This document shows positions 54,534-64,000 of a DNA stretch of 64,000 nucleotides, piece by piece. The position numbers and the translations under genes were made by a program. The DNA is taken from the NCBI RefSeq assembly GCF_003384725.1, contig NZ_QNVV01000015.1:1-64000 (forward strand), in the 5' to 3' direction. The stretch comes from Chryseobacterium pennipullorum (GTDB lineage: Bacteria > Bacteroidota > Bacteroidia > Flavobacteriales > Weeksellaceae). Numbering within the stretch: position 1 is the first letter of the stretch; each line of letters opens with the position of its first letter. The notes under the pieces are model-generated. The model was not told where the DNA came from and searched no databases. It saw nothing but the letters and a program-made list of their open reading frames with translations.

Positions 54534-57500
54534 ATGGAAAAAGTATCGATCTCTGGTACTTCTCTGCCCGGTGGAGGAGGAGCAATAAAAGGAATAGGTG
54601 AAACATTTCAGCCCAATTCATTTTCAGGAACCGCAGCCTATACAATCCCGGTTCCCATAACGGCTGGCCGCGGGTTAGCGCCGTCCCTTTCGTTGGCCTA
54701 CAATTCCGGATCGGGTAACAGTATCTTTGGGGTAGGCTGGGATGTCGAAATCCCCGAATTTACAATTCGAACTGAAAAGGGAATCCCCAAATATGACGGA
54801 ACCGATATTTTTCTCTTTTCCGGAAAAGAACTGGTACCTGGAGAAAATGCGACCCGCACTGAAACCGATCAACAAGGTGATATATGGAGTATTTGTATTT
54901 ATTTTCCACGTGTGGAAGATGATTATTCCCGTATCGAATATCATAAAAACCAAACCACCGGTGAGAGCTTCTGGCGTACATTTGCAACCAATAACACGGT
55001 ATCGGAATATGGATCGGTTCCCGAGGCGCGTGTTGCCGATCCCGATGATGCAGCCCGGATCTTTAGCTGGCAAATCGTTTCGATAACCGATCCCAAAGGA
55101 AACAAAGTTCAGTTTCGATACCAACGGGAAAACGATCTGGAAACCGGAATTTTAAATCGAGGCGCCTTTACACGAAATTATATTGACCGTATTTTTTACG
55201 GCAATTATTACAATACTTCCAAAGAAGAAAAATTTGCTTTCGAAGTTATTTTTGACTACGGATCGCATGAACTGGATAATTTAACAACAACTGCGGCCGA
55301 CCCCTATGCTGAGGTACGTTCTTGGGCATGCCGGCCGGATCCGTTTTCTTCGTTTAGAAGTGGCTTCCAATTGCGCACTTATCGCAGGTGTCAAAATATA
55401 CTGTTGTTTCATCATTTTGAAAACGAAAACAACGGGAATCCTTTTCTGGTAAACCGTTTGCAACTTGCCTATTATGATACAACGGATTATACTAAGGTAC
55501 CGGATCAGACCGCAGTGATTTCCTGCCTGAAAAAGGTAATCATTACCGGATGCAGAATTCAAAGTGACGGCAGTTACGAATTATTAGCAAAACCGGATCT
55601 GGAGCTTACTTTTTCGGTATTTGACGTGGCACCCACTGCAACGTTTAGTACATTAACTGTTGCATATAATGGGACTATTCCCGGAAAACTTGATACAGGT
55701 GATTTTCTTCCGGTTGATTTAAATGGCGCCGGATTACCCGGCATTTTATATACCCGCGATAGCGGATCATTTTATTACAACCCGAAAGGAAACGGCCATT
55801 ATTCCGAACCGGAAACTGTACCGGATTTTGCCGTGGGTGATTCGGGGGTAATTACCGATTTACAGGGTAATGGAATTAAAGACCTGATGGTAAGCAGTCC
55901 ACCCGGATACTATACCAATACAGGACAAGGCTGGGAACCGTTCCAACCTTTTGAACAATATCCAAGTGCATTGGCCGGAACGGAATCGGTGGATTTGAGT
56001 GGGAATGGTAAATCGGATTTTTTAGTGGCTTCGGACGATTATCTGACGGTTTATCCCGGATTGGGAAACTTTGGATATGGCGAACCACAACAAGTACCGG
56101 CGCCGGAAGGGTTCCCCTTACAAAGTCAGAACTCCGGAAAAACATCGGTCTCTTTTGCCGATTTGTTTGGTGACGGATTACAGCATCGGGTTGCCGTGGC
56201 AAACGGAACTATTTATTGTTGGCCTAACTTAGGATACGGCCGTTTTGGGCAACGTATCCAATTAATAAATGCACCCTATTTTGAAGCCGGTTTTGATGCT
56301 TCCCGATTCTATTTTGCCGATCTGAATGGAACCGGTACTATGGATATTGTATATGCATTAGACAATGCGGTTCAGCTTTTTCTCAATAAAAGCGGAAATA
56401 GTTTTTCGGAGGCAATTACTATTACTTTACCGGAATCGTTCGATCCGTTAGACAGCCTTCATTTTGCTGATATATTGGGAACCGGAACCAGTTGCCTGGT
56501 CTTTTCGAAACTAACCGATACGCCAAGGCATTATTACCTGAATTTTTCGGGAGTCGATCCGCAGGATATCGCTACGGTAACACTAAAACCCTATTTGCTT
56601 ACCGAAACCAATAACAATACCGGTAGCCGAATGGTTTTGCATTATTCCAGTTCGGTACGCTTTTATCTGGAAGATGAACAAGCCGGAGAACCTTGGAAAA
56701 CACGTTTGTTTTTTCCGGTTCAGGTTATCGACCGTATTACGCAAACGGATGCTGTTTCCCAATCATGCTACGTTCAGGAGTTTGGTTATCACGACGGATA
56801 TTATGATCCTGTGGAAAGAAGTTTCCGCGGATTTGGTTTTGTAGAAACATGGGATACACAAACCTATGAAACGTTTACCGCGACCATCCAAAATCAGGAA
56901 TTCCCAGTAAACGAGATCAATAAAGAACTGTATGTCCCCCCGGTATACACCAAAAAATGGTTTAATACCGGTGTGTTTGAAAGTTATGACGAATTACAGG
57001 AGCAATACCGGGCCGATTTCTTTAAGGGAGATGCTAATGCCTACGATTTTCCGGACAATGTGTTTGCTGCCGATATTTATGCCGCCAATGGTAAAACGTT
57101 TCGGGAAGCTTTTGTAGCCTTAAACGGAAGCCTTATCCGGACGGAAGTTTACGGATTAGATGATCAACCCGAATCTAGTGTGCCTTATGCAGTTGAACAA
57201 GCTAATTATGGCGTGGCTTTGGTTCAGCCGGCATCCGATGAAGAGCATGCTATTTTCCGTGTCGATCCACGGGAACATATTGCTTATCATTACGAACGTA
57301 ACGCAAACGATCCGCGGATAGAACAGCAATTTACACTTGAAGTAGATCCTCAAAGCGGCACAGTAAAACGGGCCTGTACCGTTTATCCGCCGCGCCGTAC
57401 ACCATCAACTAACGGTGTTTCGTTATATCCGGAACAACAACAACTCCTGGCGACTTTTACAACGACTGATGTGATCAATACCAACGAAAAAGAAATGTAT

Positions 57501-60500
57501 TGGATGGGAATCGTAGGCCAGGAGCAGACATTTCAATTGTCGGGCTTTGCCCTGGAAACGGGTAAGGAATACATGGATTTCGATTACTGTAATGACCTCA
57601 TAGAAGAGGCACTGCAAAATATCATTCCTTATGGAGTATCACCCGGAGAAACGGTTGCGGCCTTGCAGCTTTCCTGGACCCGCAATTATTTCTGGAATGA
57701 AACACAAGATCATTTTTTACCATTACTCACAATCGCCTCACGGGGATTACAGGCATATACGGCCACAGCACAGTTTACCCAAAATTATATCGATTCGGCC
57801 TATAAGGGGAAATTAACGAACGATGTCGTTACCAATGCCGGATTTGTTTTCGATAAAGAAACGGGCTATTGGTGGAACAATGGAACGGTACAAACTTATT
57901 TTAAAGCCGATACTCCGGAGTTGTTTTTCTTGCCTGATGAAGTGATCAACCCTTTTGTTGCAGCTGATTCAGAATTGTCGGTTTGCGGGAAGATGGGCTA
58001 TGATGCACCGTATAACATTCAGGCGGTGGAATTAATAGAATATATTGATCCCGATAATGACATCAAAAACACACAACTACTCACACTGGATTATCATACC
58101 TGTACACCCAAACAGTTGGTGGATATTAATGGTAATGTATCGCAGGTACTTTACGACCCGTTAGGACAAGTGCGTGTTTCGTCTCTATTCGGAATTAAAA
58201 ATGGCGATTTGGAAGGGAGCATGCTCCTGTATCCATATGGCGGTTTTCCGGCAGAATATCAAACACGAACAACAGCACCGGATGGAACACCCATCACAAT
58301 ACAATCGGTTTTAGACCAACAGGATTACTATATACAAGGTGCTTTGACTTACTTTTTCTACGACGAGCATAACTGGACCGATCGTAAACAGCCTTTGGCG
58401 GCTATATCTTTATCGGCAACCAATTTTATTCATAAAGGTGCCGAAAATTCAGAGTGTCGAATCCGGATTGAGTTTTCAGATGGTTTTGGCCGGATTATCG
58501 AACAGAAAGAATTGGTGGATCCTGGATTGGCTTATGTCGACAATAAACTGGTTCAGGTCGAAGAACGCTGGAATACGTCCGGCCGAACCGTATACAATAA
58601 TAAAGGACTGGTAGCACAGCAATACCTGCCTTTTTTTAGTGCAACATCCGATTACGAAAATCAACAGACATTGATTGATGAAGGGAATATGCCGCCCCCT
58701 TCGGTAATGCATTATGACCCTCTCGGCCGGTTAATCCGTACCGACGATCCGAAAGGGTTCTTTTCAAAAATCACTTTTACGGCCTGGGAACAGAAAACCT
58801 ACGATGCAGACGATACGGTATTGGATTCGGAGTACTATAAAACGTTTATGGCTAATTATCCGGTCAATCCGACTCAGGAACAGCAGGACGAAAAAAATGC
58901 TTTAGATAAGGCGGCCAAATGTTATAATACACCTACAACCGAGGTTTTCGATAATACAGGAACGCAGTTTTTGCTTCAAACAAATAATCTGGGAAAAGTT
59001 ACTGCTGCTACATTTGACGCCATTGCCACCGGATCCGGCAGTACGGGTGCCGAGATTTTGCAGGCTTTGGTGACCGCCGGTTATATTAGTGCCGAAGGAT
59101 GGCTTACCTCAATTTTTACGCCGTATCAACCCGGATTTGAATTGCAGTTGGCCCCGAAATTCGACAGTATAAACGAACAGATAACCCTAATCTTGCTGCA
59201 AGGTGTATTAACATCTTATTCGGAAACCGATATACAAAGCCGGGTGTTGCTGCAAATAGATCCACGTTTGTATTACACGAATGTGACTACGGGTACCGAT
59301 TATATTAATCAGCGCAACACCTATCAGATGAACGAAACAAGTGCGCTGGTCACCGAAAGTGCAGATGGCGGAATGGAGTTTCATTTTAACAATATCATGG
59401 GGTTGTTATGTTGGTCGTGGACACCAAGAATGTATAACCAACGCATTACATACGATCGTTTGCAACGTCAGAAAACGCTACGGGTTAAGCGATATGTTGA
59501 TGGCGATCCGATTGTTCCGGTCGATCAATATCCTTTAGTAGAGGTGTGTACTTACGGTGAAGAAATTCCGGATGCCGCCTTGTTAAATCTCCGCGGAAAA
59601 TTGTACGAACAAAAAGATTTATCGGGAATTGTAACGTTTAACAGGTATGCACTTACCGGACAATCGATTTCGAAAATCCGCCAGATGACTACCGTTTACA
59701 AAGATGCCATCGATTGGAACGATCCGGCAAAGGTTCCGTTGGATCCCCATACTTTATCACTCGAACAAATCTATAATGCTGTGGGCAATTTACTAACCGA
59801 AACAACTACCGACGGTACTGTAACACAACGCAGCTATTCGAAATCGGGCTTACTGGCAACGATCGATCTGAAATTACCGGACGGAAAGTCAAAACCGGTT
59901 ATCCAACGAATTGAATATAACGCTTCAAACCAGCGAAACCGGATTGTTTTTGCCAACAATTCATCAACGGTTTATACTTACGAAGCGACTACCCAGCGGT
60001 TGATCACCCTTAAAAATACCCGATTGGTAACTTCGGGCGAAAATCCGCTGTTGCAGAATATAACCTATGTATACGATCCGGTGGGTAATATTACAAGATT
60101 ACGGGATTTAAGCAGGGATACTATTTTTTATAACAATCAGAAGGTGGTGCCGCTATCAGATTATACCTACGATATTTTATACCGTTTGTCGGCGGCAAAT
60201 GGCTATCAGCATCCCGGAATATTAGCCAACACCTATCAGAATAACGTGGTTAACAACGACTTTAAACAAAGTAAATTTTCGGTTGCACCCTCTGATTATG
60301 ACAAACTGGAAAACTATAGTGAAAACTATACCTACGATAATTCCGGAAACCTAACTCAGTTAAAACATATTGCCAAATCAGCCTCCTGGACCCGCGATTT
60401 ACCGGTTGAGGTGAATTCCAATCGTTTAACAGGTATTACGTACGACGACTCTGGGAATTTGCGTCAGGTTATGATCAATAAACCCGTGGCGCTGGATTAT

Positions 60501-62018
60501 AACTGTTGCGAAAATCTGGTGCGTGCCGCTATTATTACCCGTCCGGAAGAAGAAGATGATGCCGATTATTATGTATATGACAGTGCAGAACAACGTACCC
60601 GAAAGGTGAGCGAACGAATGGCAAACGGCAGTACTGTAAACATGATGGAAAGTACGGTATACTTTGGCAACTATGCCTTAAAACAACAGCAAACGGTTAC
60701 CAATAATACAACGACTACCACCTTAGAACGCGAAACCTTACGCATTATGGATGGCGAAACCTGTTTACTGATTATGCATTACTGGAAGCTCGACGACAAT
60801 AAAAAGGAAAAACAAACCGGCGACCGCTCATTCCGATGGCAGCTTTGTACCCAACTGGATTCCGTAGCGGTTGAAGTCGACGATCAGGCGCTGCTGATTA
60901 GTTACGAAGAATATTTTCCGTATGGCGGAACGTCTATTATTGCAGGTCCGAATCAACAGGAAGTGAGTCTTAAAAACTACCGGTATTCCGGAAAAGAACG
61001 GGACGATACTACCGGATTATATTACTACGGGCACCGCTACTATGTTCCCTGGCTGATGCGCTGGAATAAACCCGATCCGGCCGGTGGCGTCGATGGTCTC
61101 AATTTATATGCTTTTTGTATCGGTAATCCGGTTAGCATGAAAGATGCTGACGGACTAAGTGCAGGTGGTAAGGGAGGAAACGCAAAAAAAGCAAAGAAAA
61201 AAAAGGCTTTTGCATTAAGCGACAGCTCAGCAACCGATGCAGATGATGAATCGGATGGTGGAAAGTCGCTTAAAAAACCCAGATTGCTGAAGGTTTCCAA
61301 AAAGATTCGTAAAGAAAAAAGTAAAAGGTTGAAAGAAAAAATAGCTTCCAGACATGGTAGCAATATGAAATTAGCCAAACGTGTCCATCAGTCCAATTTA
61401 TATACAGGAGTCACCGAGGAGATTGTCGCTCCTAATAAAGGGATGAGTCCCGAACGGTTACTGGTTCGCCATTTATCGACGGCTCTTTTGGCTCAAAACG
61501 AGGAGTTTACCGAAGTGCAGGCAGCAATCAATCATACTGAAAAAACGATTTATGTAGCCAGCAACAAAAAGCAAAATGAACTCAGTACATTATTGTCAGA
61601 CACTCTTAAAAATTTTACCGTTCCGGATAAAAAAAACTATTCAGGACGTGTAGCCCGACATCTGGGTAAACTGGAAACCGAGATCAACGGAGCGTATCAA
61701 GATTATAAACTGGAATTTGTTAAAGGCCATGAAGAACAACATGCCGAAACCAAAATTGTGGAAGCCGGAAAACAATTCAATTATATCGGCGGTACGCGTC
61801 GACCTTGTCTGGCTTGTAGCTTGTTTTTCCAGATTCATAGTATTGCTACCACATCCTATGGTCAGCACCCTGGCGCTTATTGGGATTCTGTAGCGGCACT
61901 TCTTTCGTTGAGCCCTTATCAGGAACATCTGAGTATGACGACTTATGCAGGAATATACTATAAAAATTTCGGGGTATCTGCCAGTCATGTACACGATTAC
62001 GATACCGATAGTGAATAA
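54534..62018 (+). CDS. TcB-TcC fusion toxin with Rhs core and C-terminal deaminase-like domain
   Basis: 2494 residues from ATG 54534 (another ATG at 54525 and a TTG at 54510 are in frame; numbers count from 54510). Order: SpvB-like N-terminus (about 25-320; GETFQPNSFSGTAAYTIPVP), FG-GAP-like beta-propeller repeats (about 390-650; DFLPVDLNGAG, YFADLNGTG), TcB middle, Rhs/YD repeats (about 1300-2100) and the Rhs core end (2155-2218; YRYSGKERDDTTGLYYYG, DPAGGVDGLNLY, NPVSMKDADG). The last 287 residues are variable: a Lys-rich linker, then HAE (His2411, Glu2413) and PCLAC (Cys2433, Cys2436), the zinc/catalytic motif of deaminases. The shell should encapsulate the toxin for delivery by TcA. Confidence 0.9.
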   Translation: MEKVSISGTSLPGGGGAIKGIGETFQPNSFSGTAAYTIPVPITAGRGLAPSLSLAYNSGSGNSIFGVGWDVEIPEFTIRTEKGIPKYDGTDIFLFSGKELVPGENATRTETDQQGDIWSICIYFPRVEDDYSRIEYHKNQTTGESFWRTFATNNTVSEYGSVPEARVADPDDAARIFSWQIVSITDPKGNKVQFRYQRENDLETGILNRGAFTRNYIDRIFYGNYYNTSKEEKFAFEVIFDYGSHELDNLTTTAADPYAEVRSWACRPDPFSSFRSGFQLRTYRRCQNILLFHHFENENNGNPFLVNRLQLAYYDTTDYTKVPDQTAVISCLKKVIITGCRIQSDGSYELLAKPDLELTFSVFDVAPTATFSTLTVAYNGTIPGKLDTGDFLPVDLNGAGLPGILYTRDSGSFYYNPKGNGHYSEPETVPDFAVGDSGVITDLQGNGIKDLMVSSPPGYYTNTGQGWEPFQPFEQYPSALAGTESVDLSGNGKSDFLVASDDYLTVYPGLGNFGYGEPQQVPAPEGFPLQSQNSGKTSVSFADLFGDGLQHRVAVANGTIYCWPNLGYGRFGQRIQLINAPYFEAGFDASRFYFADLNGTGTMDIVYALDNAVQLFLNKSGNSFSEAITITLPESFDPLDSLHFADILGTGTSCLVFSKLTDTPRHYYLNFSGVDPQDIATVTLKPYLLTETNNNTGSRMVLHYSSSVRFYLEDEQAGEPWKTRLFFPVQVIDRITQTDAVSQSCYVQEFGYHDGYYDPVERSFRGFGFVETWDTQTYETFTATIQNQEFPVNEINKELYVPPVYTKKWFNTGVFESYDELQEQYRADFFKGDANAYDFPDNVFAADIYAANGKTFREAFVALNGSLIRTEVYGLDDQPESSVPYAVEQANYGVALVQPASDEEHAIFRVDPREHIAYHYERNANDPRIEQQFTLEVDPQSGTVKRACTVYPPRRTPSTNGVSLYPEQQQLLATFTTTDVINTNEKEMYWMGIVGQEQTFQLSGFALETGKEYMDFDYCNDLIEEALQNIIPYGVSPGETVAALQLSWTRNYFWNETQDHFLPLLTIASRGLQAYTATAQFTQNYIDSAYKGKLTNDVVTNAGFVFDKETGYWWNNGTVQTYFKADTPELFFLPDEVINPFVAADSELSVCGKMGYDAPYNIQAVELIEYIDPDNDIKNTQLLTLDYHTCTPKQLVDINGNVSQVLYDPLGQVRVSSLFGIKNGDLEGSMLLYPYGGFPAEYQTRTTAPDGTPITIQSVLDQQDYYIQGALTYFFYDEHNWTDRKQPLAAISLSATNFIHKGAENSECRIRIEFSDGFGRIIEQKELVDPGLAYVDNKLVQVEERWNTSGRTVYNNKGLVAQQYLPFFSATSDYENQQTLIDEGNMPPPSVMHYDPLGRLIRTDDPKGFFSKITFTAWEQKTYDADDTVLDSEYYKTFMANYPVNPTQEQQDEKNALDKAAKCYNTPTTEVFDNTGTQFLLQTNNLGKVTAATFDAIATGSGSTGAEILQALVTAGYISAEGWLTSIFTPYQPGFELQLAPKFDSINEQITLILLQGVLTSYSETDIQSRVLLQIDPRLYYTNVTTGTDYINQRNTYQMNETSALVTESADGGMEFHFNNIMGLLCWSWTPRMYNQRITYDRLQRQKTLRVKRYVDGDPIVPVDQYPLVEVCTYGEEIPDAALLNLRGKLYEQKDLSGIVTFNRYALTGQSISKIRQMTTVYKDAIDWNDPAKVPLDPHTLSLEQIYNAVGNLLTETTTDGTVTQRSYSKSGLLATIDLKLPDGKSKPVIQRIEYNASNQRNRIVFANNSSTVYTYEATTQRLITLKNTRLVTSGENPLLQNITYVYDPVGNITRLRDLSRDTIFYNNQKVVPLSDYTYDILYRLSAANGYQHPGILANTYQNNVVNNDFKQSKFSVAPSDYDKLENYSENYTYDNSGNLTQLKHIAKSASWTRDLPVEVNSNRLTGITYDDSGNLRQVMINKPVALDYNCCENLVRAAIITRPEEEDDADYYVYDSAEQRTRKVSERMANGSTVNMMESTVYFGNYALKQQQTVTNNTTTTTLERETLRIMDGETCLLIMHYWKLDDNKKEKQTGDRSFRWQLCTQLDSVAVEVDDQALLISYEEYFPYGGTSIIAGPNQQEVSLKNYRYSGKERDDTTGLYYYGHRYYVPWLMRWNKPDPAGGVDGLNLYAFCIGNPVSMKDADGLSAGGKGGNAKKAKKKKAFALSDSSATDADDESDGGKSLKKPRLLKVSKKIRKEKSKRLKEKIASRHGSNMKLAKRVHQSNLYTGVTEEIVAPNKGMSPERLLVRHLSTALLAQNEEFTEVQAAINHTEKTIYVASNKKQNELSTLLSDTLKNFTVPDKKNYSGRVARHLGKLETEINGAYQDYKLEFVKGHEEQHAETKIVEAGKQFNYIGGTRRPCLACSLFFQIHSIATTSYGQHPGAYWDSVAALLSLSPYQEHLSMTTYAGIYYKNFGVSASHVHDYDTDSE
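61150..62018 (+). other. Hypervariable C-terminal toxin region of the TcC part
   Basis: A sub-region of the fusion gene following the Rhs core. The linker is Ala/Gly/Lys-rich with an acidic stretch (KKAKKKK, then DADDESDGG). Next come helical residues KKIRKEKSKRLKEK, then the domain with GHEEQHAETKIVEAG and IGGTRRPCLACSLFF. His, Glu and two Cys are spaced as in the cytidine-deaminase-like fold. Other Tc toxins carry ADP-ribosyltransferases here; deaminases occur in polymorphic toxins. Target (nucleic acid base or protein) unknown. Confidence 0.75.
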
Positions 62019-62048
62019 TGATATTAAAAAACAGTAAAACTACTACTC

Positions 62049-64000
62049 ATGGAAGTAAAACAACTGATTCATAAATTTTATGAAGTAAATCCGGACATAG
62101 ATTTGCTAACGGCCAATCTTCATATGGAAGAGACCTTAGCCTCCATAAAGCTACCCAAAACCAAATCTCGTACCACCGCAACCGACATGGTAGAACAGCT
62201 CAAACAAGTGGCTCGGGTGGTACGCTTACATCCGGAAGCGCAAGCGGGCAACAAATTAACGGCTGATGTGATGGTTACTCTATACGAAAAATTCGATGGA
62301 TTAAACTCAGCTCACGACATTGTCCGACAAAGCAGAGAAGTGTTTGTAAAACAATATACCGATGCTTTTGGCTGCGCCGAAGTAGCATCGGAGGTATACA
62401 GGAGAGCGACTGAAGTAACCAATAATGTGGCTAATCTTACCAATGCCATTTTAAATATGTCGACGCCGCTTTCTAAAGCGATATCAACATCATCTGTAAG
62501 TGAAGAGGTAACCGAGTATTTTACTGGATTGGTAGGCTATCAGGAACTGTTTGGAAGTCTAAACTATTGCGATTGCCCGGAATGTAAATCGGTACTGGGA
62601 CCAGCAGCCTATTTTGTCGATCTGATGCGTATTGTACAAAAATATATTACCGAACCCAATACCGCTACCATACCCCATGCAAGTACATTGGCTGTAAGAC
62701 GTCCTGATTTGGGAACGATACCGCTAACCTGCGAAAAAACAAATACAATCGTCCCATATTTACAAATCATCATTGAACGTTTGGAACAAAGTCTGTCGAC
62801 CAGTTGGAAAATTTCAGGTACAACCGATTTGTACAAGCAGCTTGCCGCGACGTATTATCCGTTTAACTTACCATTCCTGCAACCGTTAAGCAGTATACGG
62901 ATTTATCTCGAGGAACTAAAAACAACACTGGGCGATATATTTGCCTGCCAACAATTAACCGGACCGCAATTAGCCGCCGAACAATTGCAAACAACCCTCG
63001 AAGGTTGGAATTTGCTTAAAACGGCAACGGTAGATACCGCGAAATTACAAACCTATTTTGGGGTGACGAAACTGGACGATCTGAATAGCTTTACAGTCTT
63101 TTCTAAACAAACCGATTTACTGGTAACGCAAGTCCAGGATTTACTATACCAAAACTTATCCGGTTCCGAAATTACAGCCGGACTAAATGGCCAGTTCTTT
63201 ATCAATAAGGGGTTAGCCAAACCGATTGTAGTGGGGAATACCGATTCGGTAAATACCATCGATAACCTGACGCCAACGGCTCTGGATCAGATTAATCGCT
63301 ATTTGCGCCTTACGTTGCTTAGCGAATGGTCGTTTGATGATCTCGACTGGGCTTTACATGCTTTGAATAACGGAACACCGGAAATTAATGAAAGTATATT
63401 ACAACTGGTACCAAAATTACAACAACTGGTTACCCGAATGAATAGCGATGTCGCTACGGTAAGTACCTATTTGTTTGATTTGAAAACTTACGGAATGGGC
63501 AACGATCCGGCACAGTCGACAGCACCGTTTGACATCGTGTTTAACACCGGACAAACCGCTTTATACCACCCTAAAAATAGTGCTACAGAAGCATATCCGC
63601 TTAATAAAACCTATCTGGATACACCATTAAGTTGGGAATATGCTTCCAACAGCGGAAACAATCCGGCCAATGCGGTTCGTGTTGCTTCAGCCTTGGGCGT
63701 TTCGCAAAACGATTTGCAGCTGCTGGTTTCGGCTTTATATACGGCTACACCCACCATAGTGCTAAATGTACCAACCATTTCAGCCTTGTCGCGTCATGTA
63801 GGCCTGGCAGGCTATTTTAAATTAAGCATCCAAGATTATCTGAGCTTTTTAAGTTTATCGGGAAAAGTACAACTGGTTTTTACGATTGATGAGCTGACGG
63901 CACTCATTGACAACAAAGAAACACTGGCTACAGTGACCCGACTAACGTTTGAGGATCTCAATTATACGGTAAATGCGGTTGTATCGCCAACCGTTAACAT
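62049..64000 (+). CDS. TcA-type toxin subunit, 5' part (runs off window)
   Basis: An open frame of about 650 codons, still open at 64000, starting at ATG 62049, 30 bases after the fusion gene. The motif GYQELFGSLNYCDCPECKSVLGPAAYFVDLM (about residues 165-197) is the TcA hallmark. It is followed by TLAVRRPDLGTIPLTCEKTNTIVPYL. The helical alpha-rich shell continues. TcA forms the pentameric pore and translocation channel that receives the TcB/TcC cocoon. Full members have about 2000-2500 residues, so roughly a quarter is seen. Codon use equals that of the fusion gene. Confidence 0.88.
   Translation, partial: MEVKQLIHKFYEVNPDIDLLTANLHMEETLASIKLPKTKSRTTATDMVEQLKQVARVVRLHPEAQAGNKLTADVMVTLYEKFDGLNSAHDIVRQSREVFVKQYTDAFGCAEVASEVYRRATEVTNNVANLTNAILNMSTPLSKAISTSSVSEEVTEYFTGLVGYQELFGSLNYCDCPECKSVLGPAAYFVDLMRIVQKYITEPNTATIPHASTLAVRRPDLGTIPLTCEKTNTIVPYLQIIIERLEQSLSTSWKISGTTDLYKQLAATYYPFNLPFLQPLSSIRIYLEELKTTLGDIFACQQLTGPQLAAEQLQTTLEGWNLLKTATVDTAKLQTYFGVTKLDDLNSFTVFSKQTDLLVTQVQDLLYQNLSGSEITAGLNGQFFINKGLAKPIVVGNTDSVNTIDNLTPTALDQINRYLRLTLLSEWSFDDLDWALHALNNGTPEINESILQLVPKLQQLVTRMNSDVATVSTYLFDLKTYGMGNDPAQSTAPFDIVFNTGQTALYHPKNSATEAYPLNKTYLDTPLSWEYASNSGNNPANAVRVASALGVSQNDLQLLVSALYTATPTIVLNVPTISALSRHVGLAGYFKLSIQDYLSFLSLSGKVQLVFTIDELTALIDNKETLATVTRLTFEDLNYTVNAVVSPTVN

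Noticed and set aside
1..64000. CRISPR arrays, tRNA or rRNA genes, prophage or integrase genes
   Set aside because: None recognised: no regularly spaced repeats, no cloverleaf-like sequence with a T-arm that I could support, and no transposase or integrase motifs.

Overview
The window looks like a chromosome segment of a low-GC Flavobacteriia member, most likely Chryseobacterium or a close Weeksellaceae relative. I infer this from the gene families (type IX sorting domain, GEVED repeats, DUF4280/VgrG of the Bacteroidetes-type T6SS, DUF2975/HTH pair, RRM cold-shock-like protein), from AGA-dominated arginine codons, and from repeated TAnnTTTG boxes (the Bacteroidetes -7 element) just upstream of many start codons. 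No rRNA, tRNA, CRISPR array, intact IS element or integrase was seen.

Bases 1-41,900 are mostly housekeeping and accessory chromosome. In order: a GNAT acetyltransferase, a MATE exporter, a frameshifted sigma-54 response regulator, a PLP-homeostasis protein, a polysaccharide deacetylase lipoprotein, and a copper module (CopA with four extra metal-binding modules, an HMA-AraC regulator and a thioesterase). Next come an HTH/DUF2975 pair, an RRM protein, a PAP2-BlaI-DUF4153 operon, pyruvate dehydrogenase E1alpha/E2, a LolD-like ATPase, an L,D-transpeptidase-like protein, RadC, a FemAB-like protein, a PhyH oxygenase, soluble and membrane pyrophosphatases side by side, an aminotransferase, an M28 peptidase, VOC, endonuclease V, a T9SS cargo, a SNF2 helicase, a frameshifted MFS gene, a divergent AraC/MFS pair, and a MarR pair with a nested palindrome.

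Bases 42,476-53,551 form an orphan type VI secretion island. It holds VgrG, a GHSHG alpha/beta-hydrolase effector with a small overlapping membrane protein (candidate immunity), a secreted protein, an unknown 324-aa protein, a DUF4280 PAAR-like tip, a 953-aa unrecognised large protein, a lipoprotein and a DUF3592 membrane protein. No sheath, baseplate or ClpV genes are present, so these proteins must use an apparatus encoded elsewhere.

Bases 54,534-64,000 carry an insecticidal-type Tc toxin locus. It has a TcB-TcC fusion of about 2,494 residues with an SpvB start, FG-GAP-like repeats, an Rhs core and a C-terminal deaminase-like toxin domain (HAE + PCxxC). A TcA-type subunit follows and runs off the window end. 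Codon use changes sharply here (CGN arginine, CCG and ACC rich), so the locus looks horizontally acquired. Between the two secretion regions lie a small antisense gene and a frameshifted gene remnant.

Other points of note are a dispersed intergenic repeat in two inverted copies (166-384 and 12,456-12,740), three apparent single-base frameshifts, and an H+/Na+-pyrophosphatase fused to an OmpA domain.
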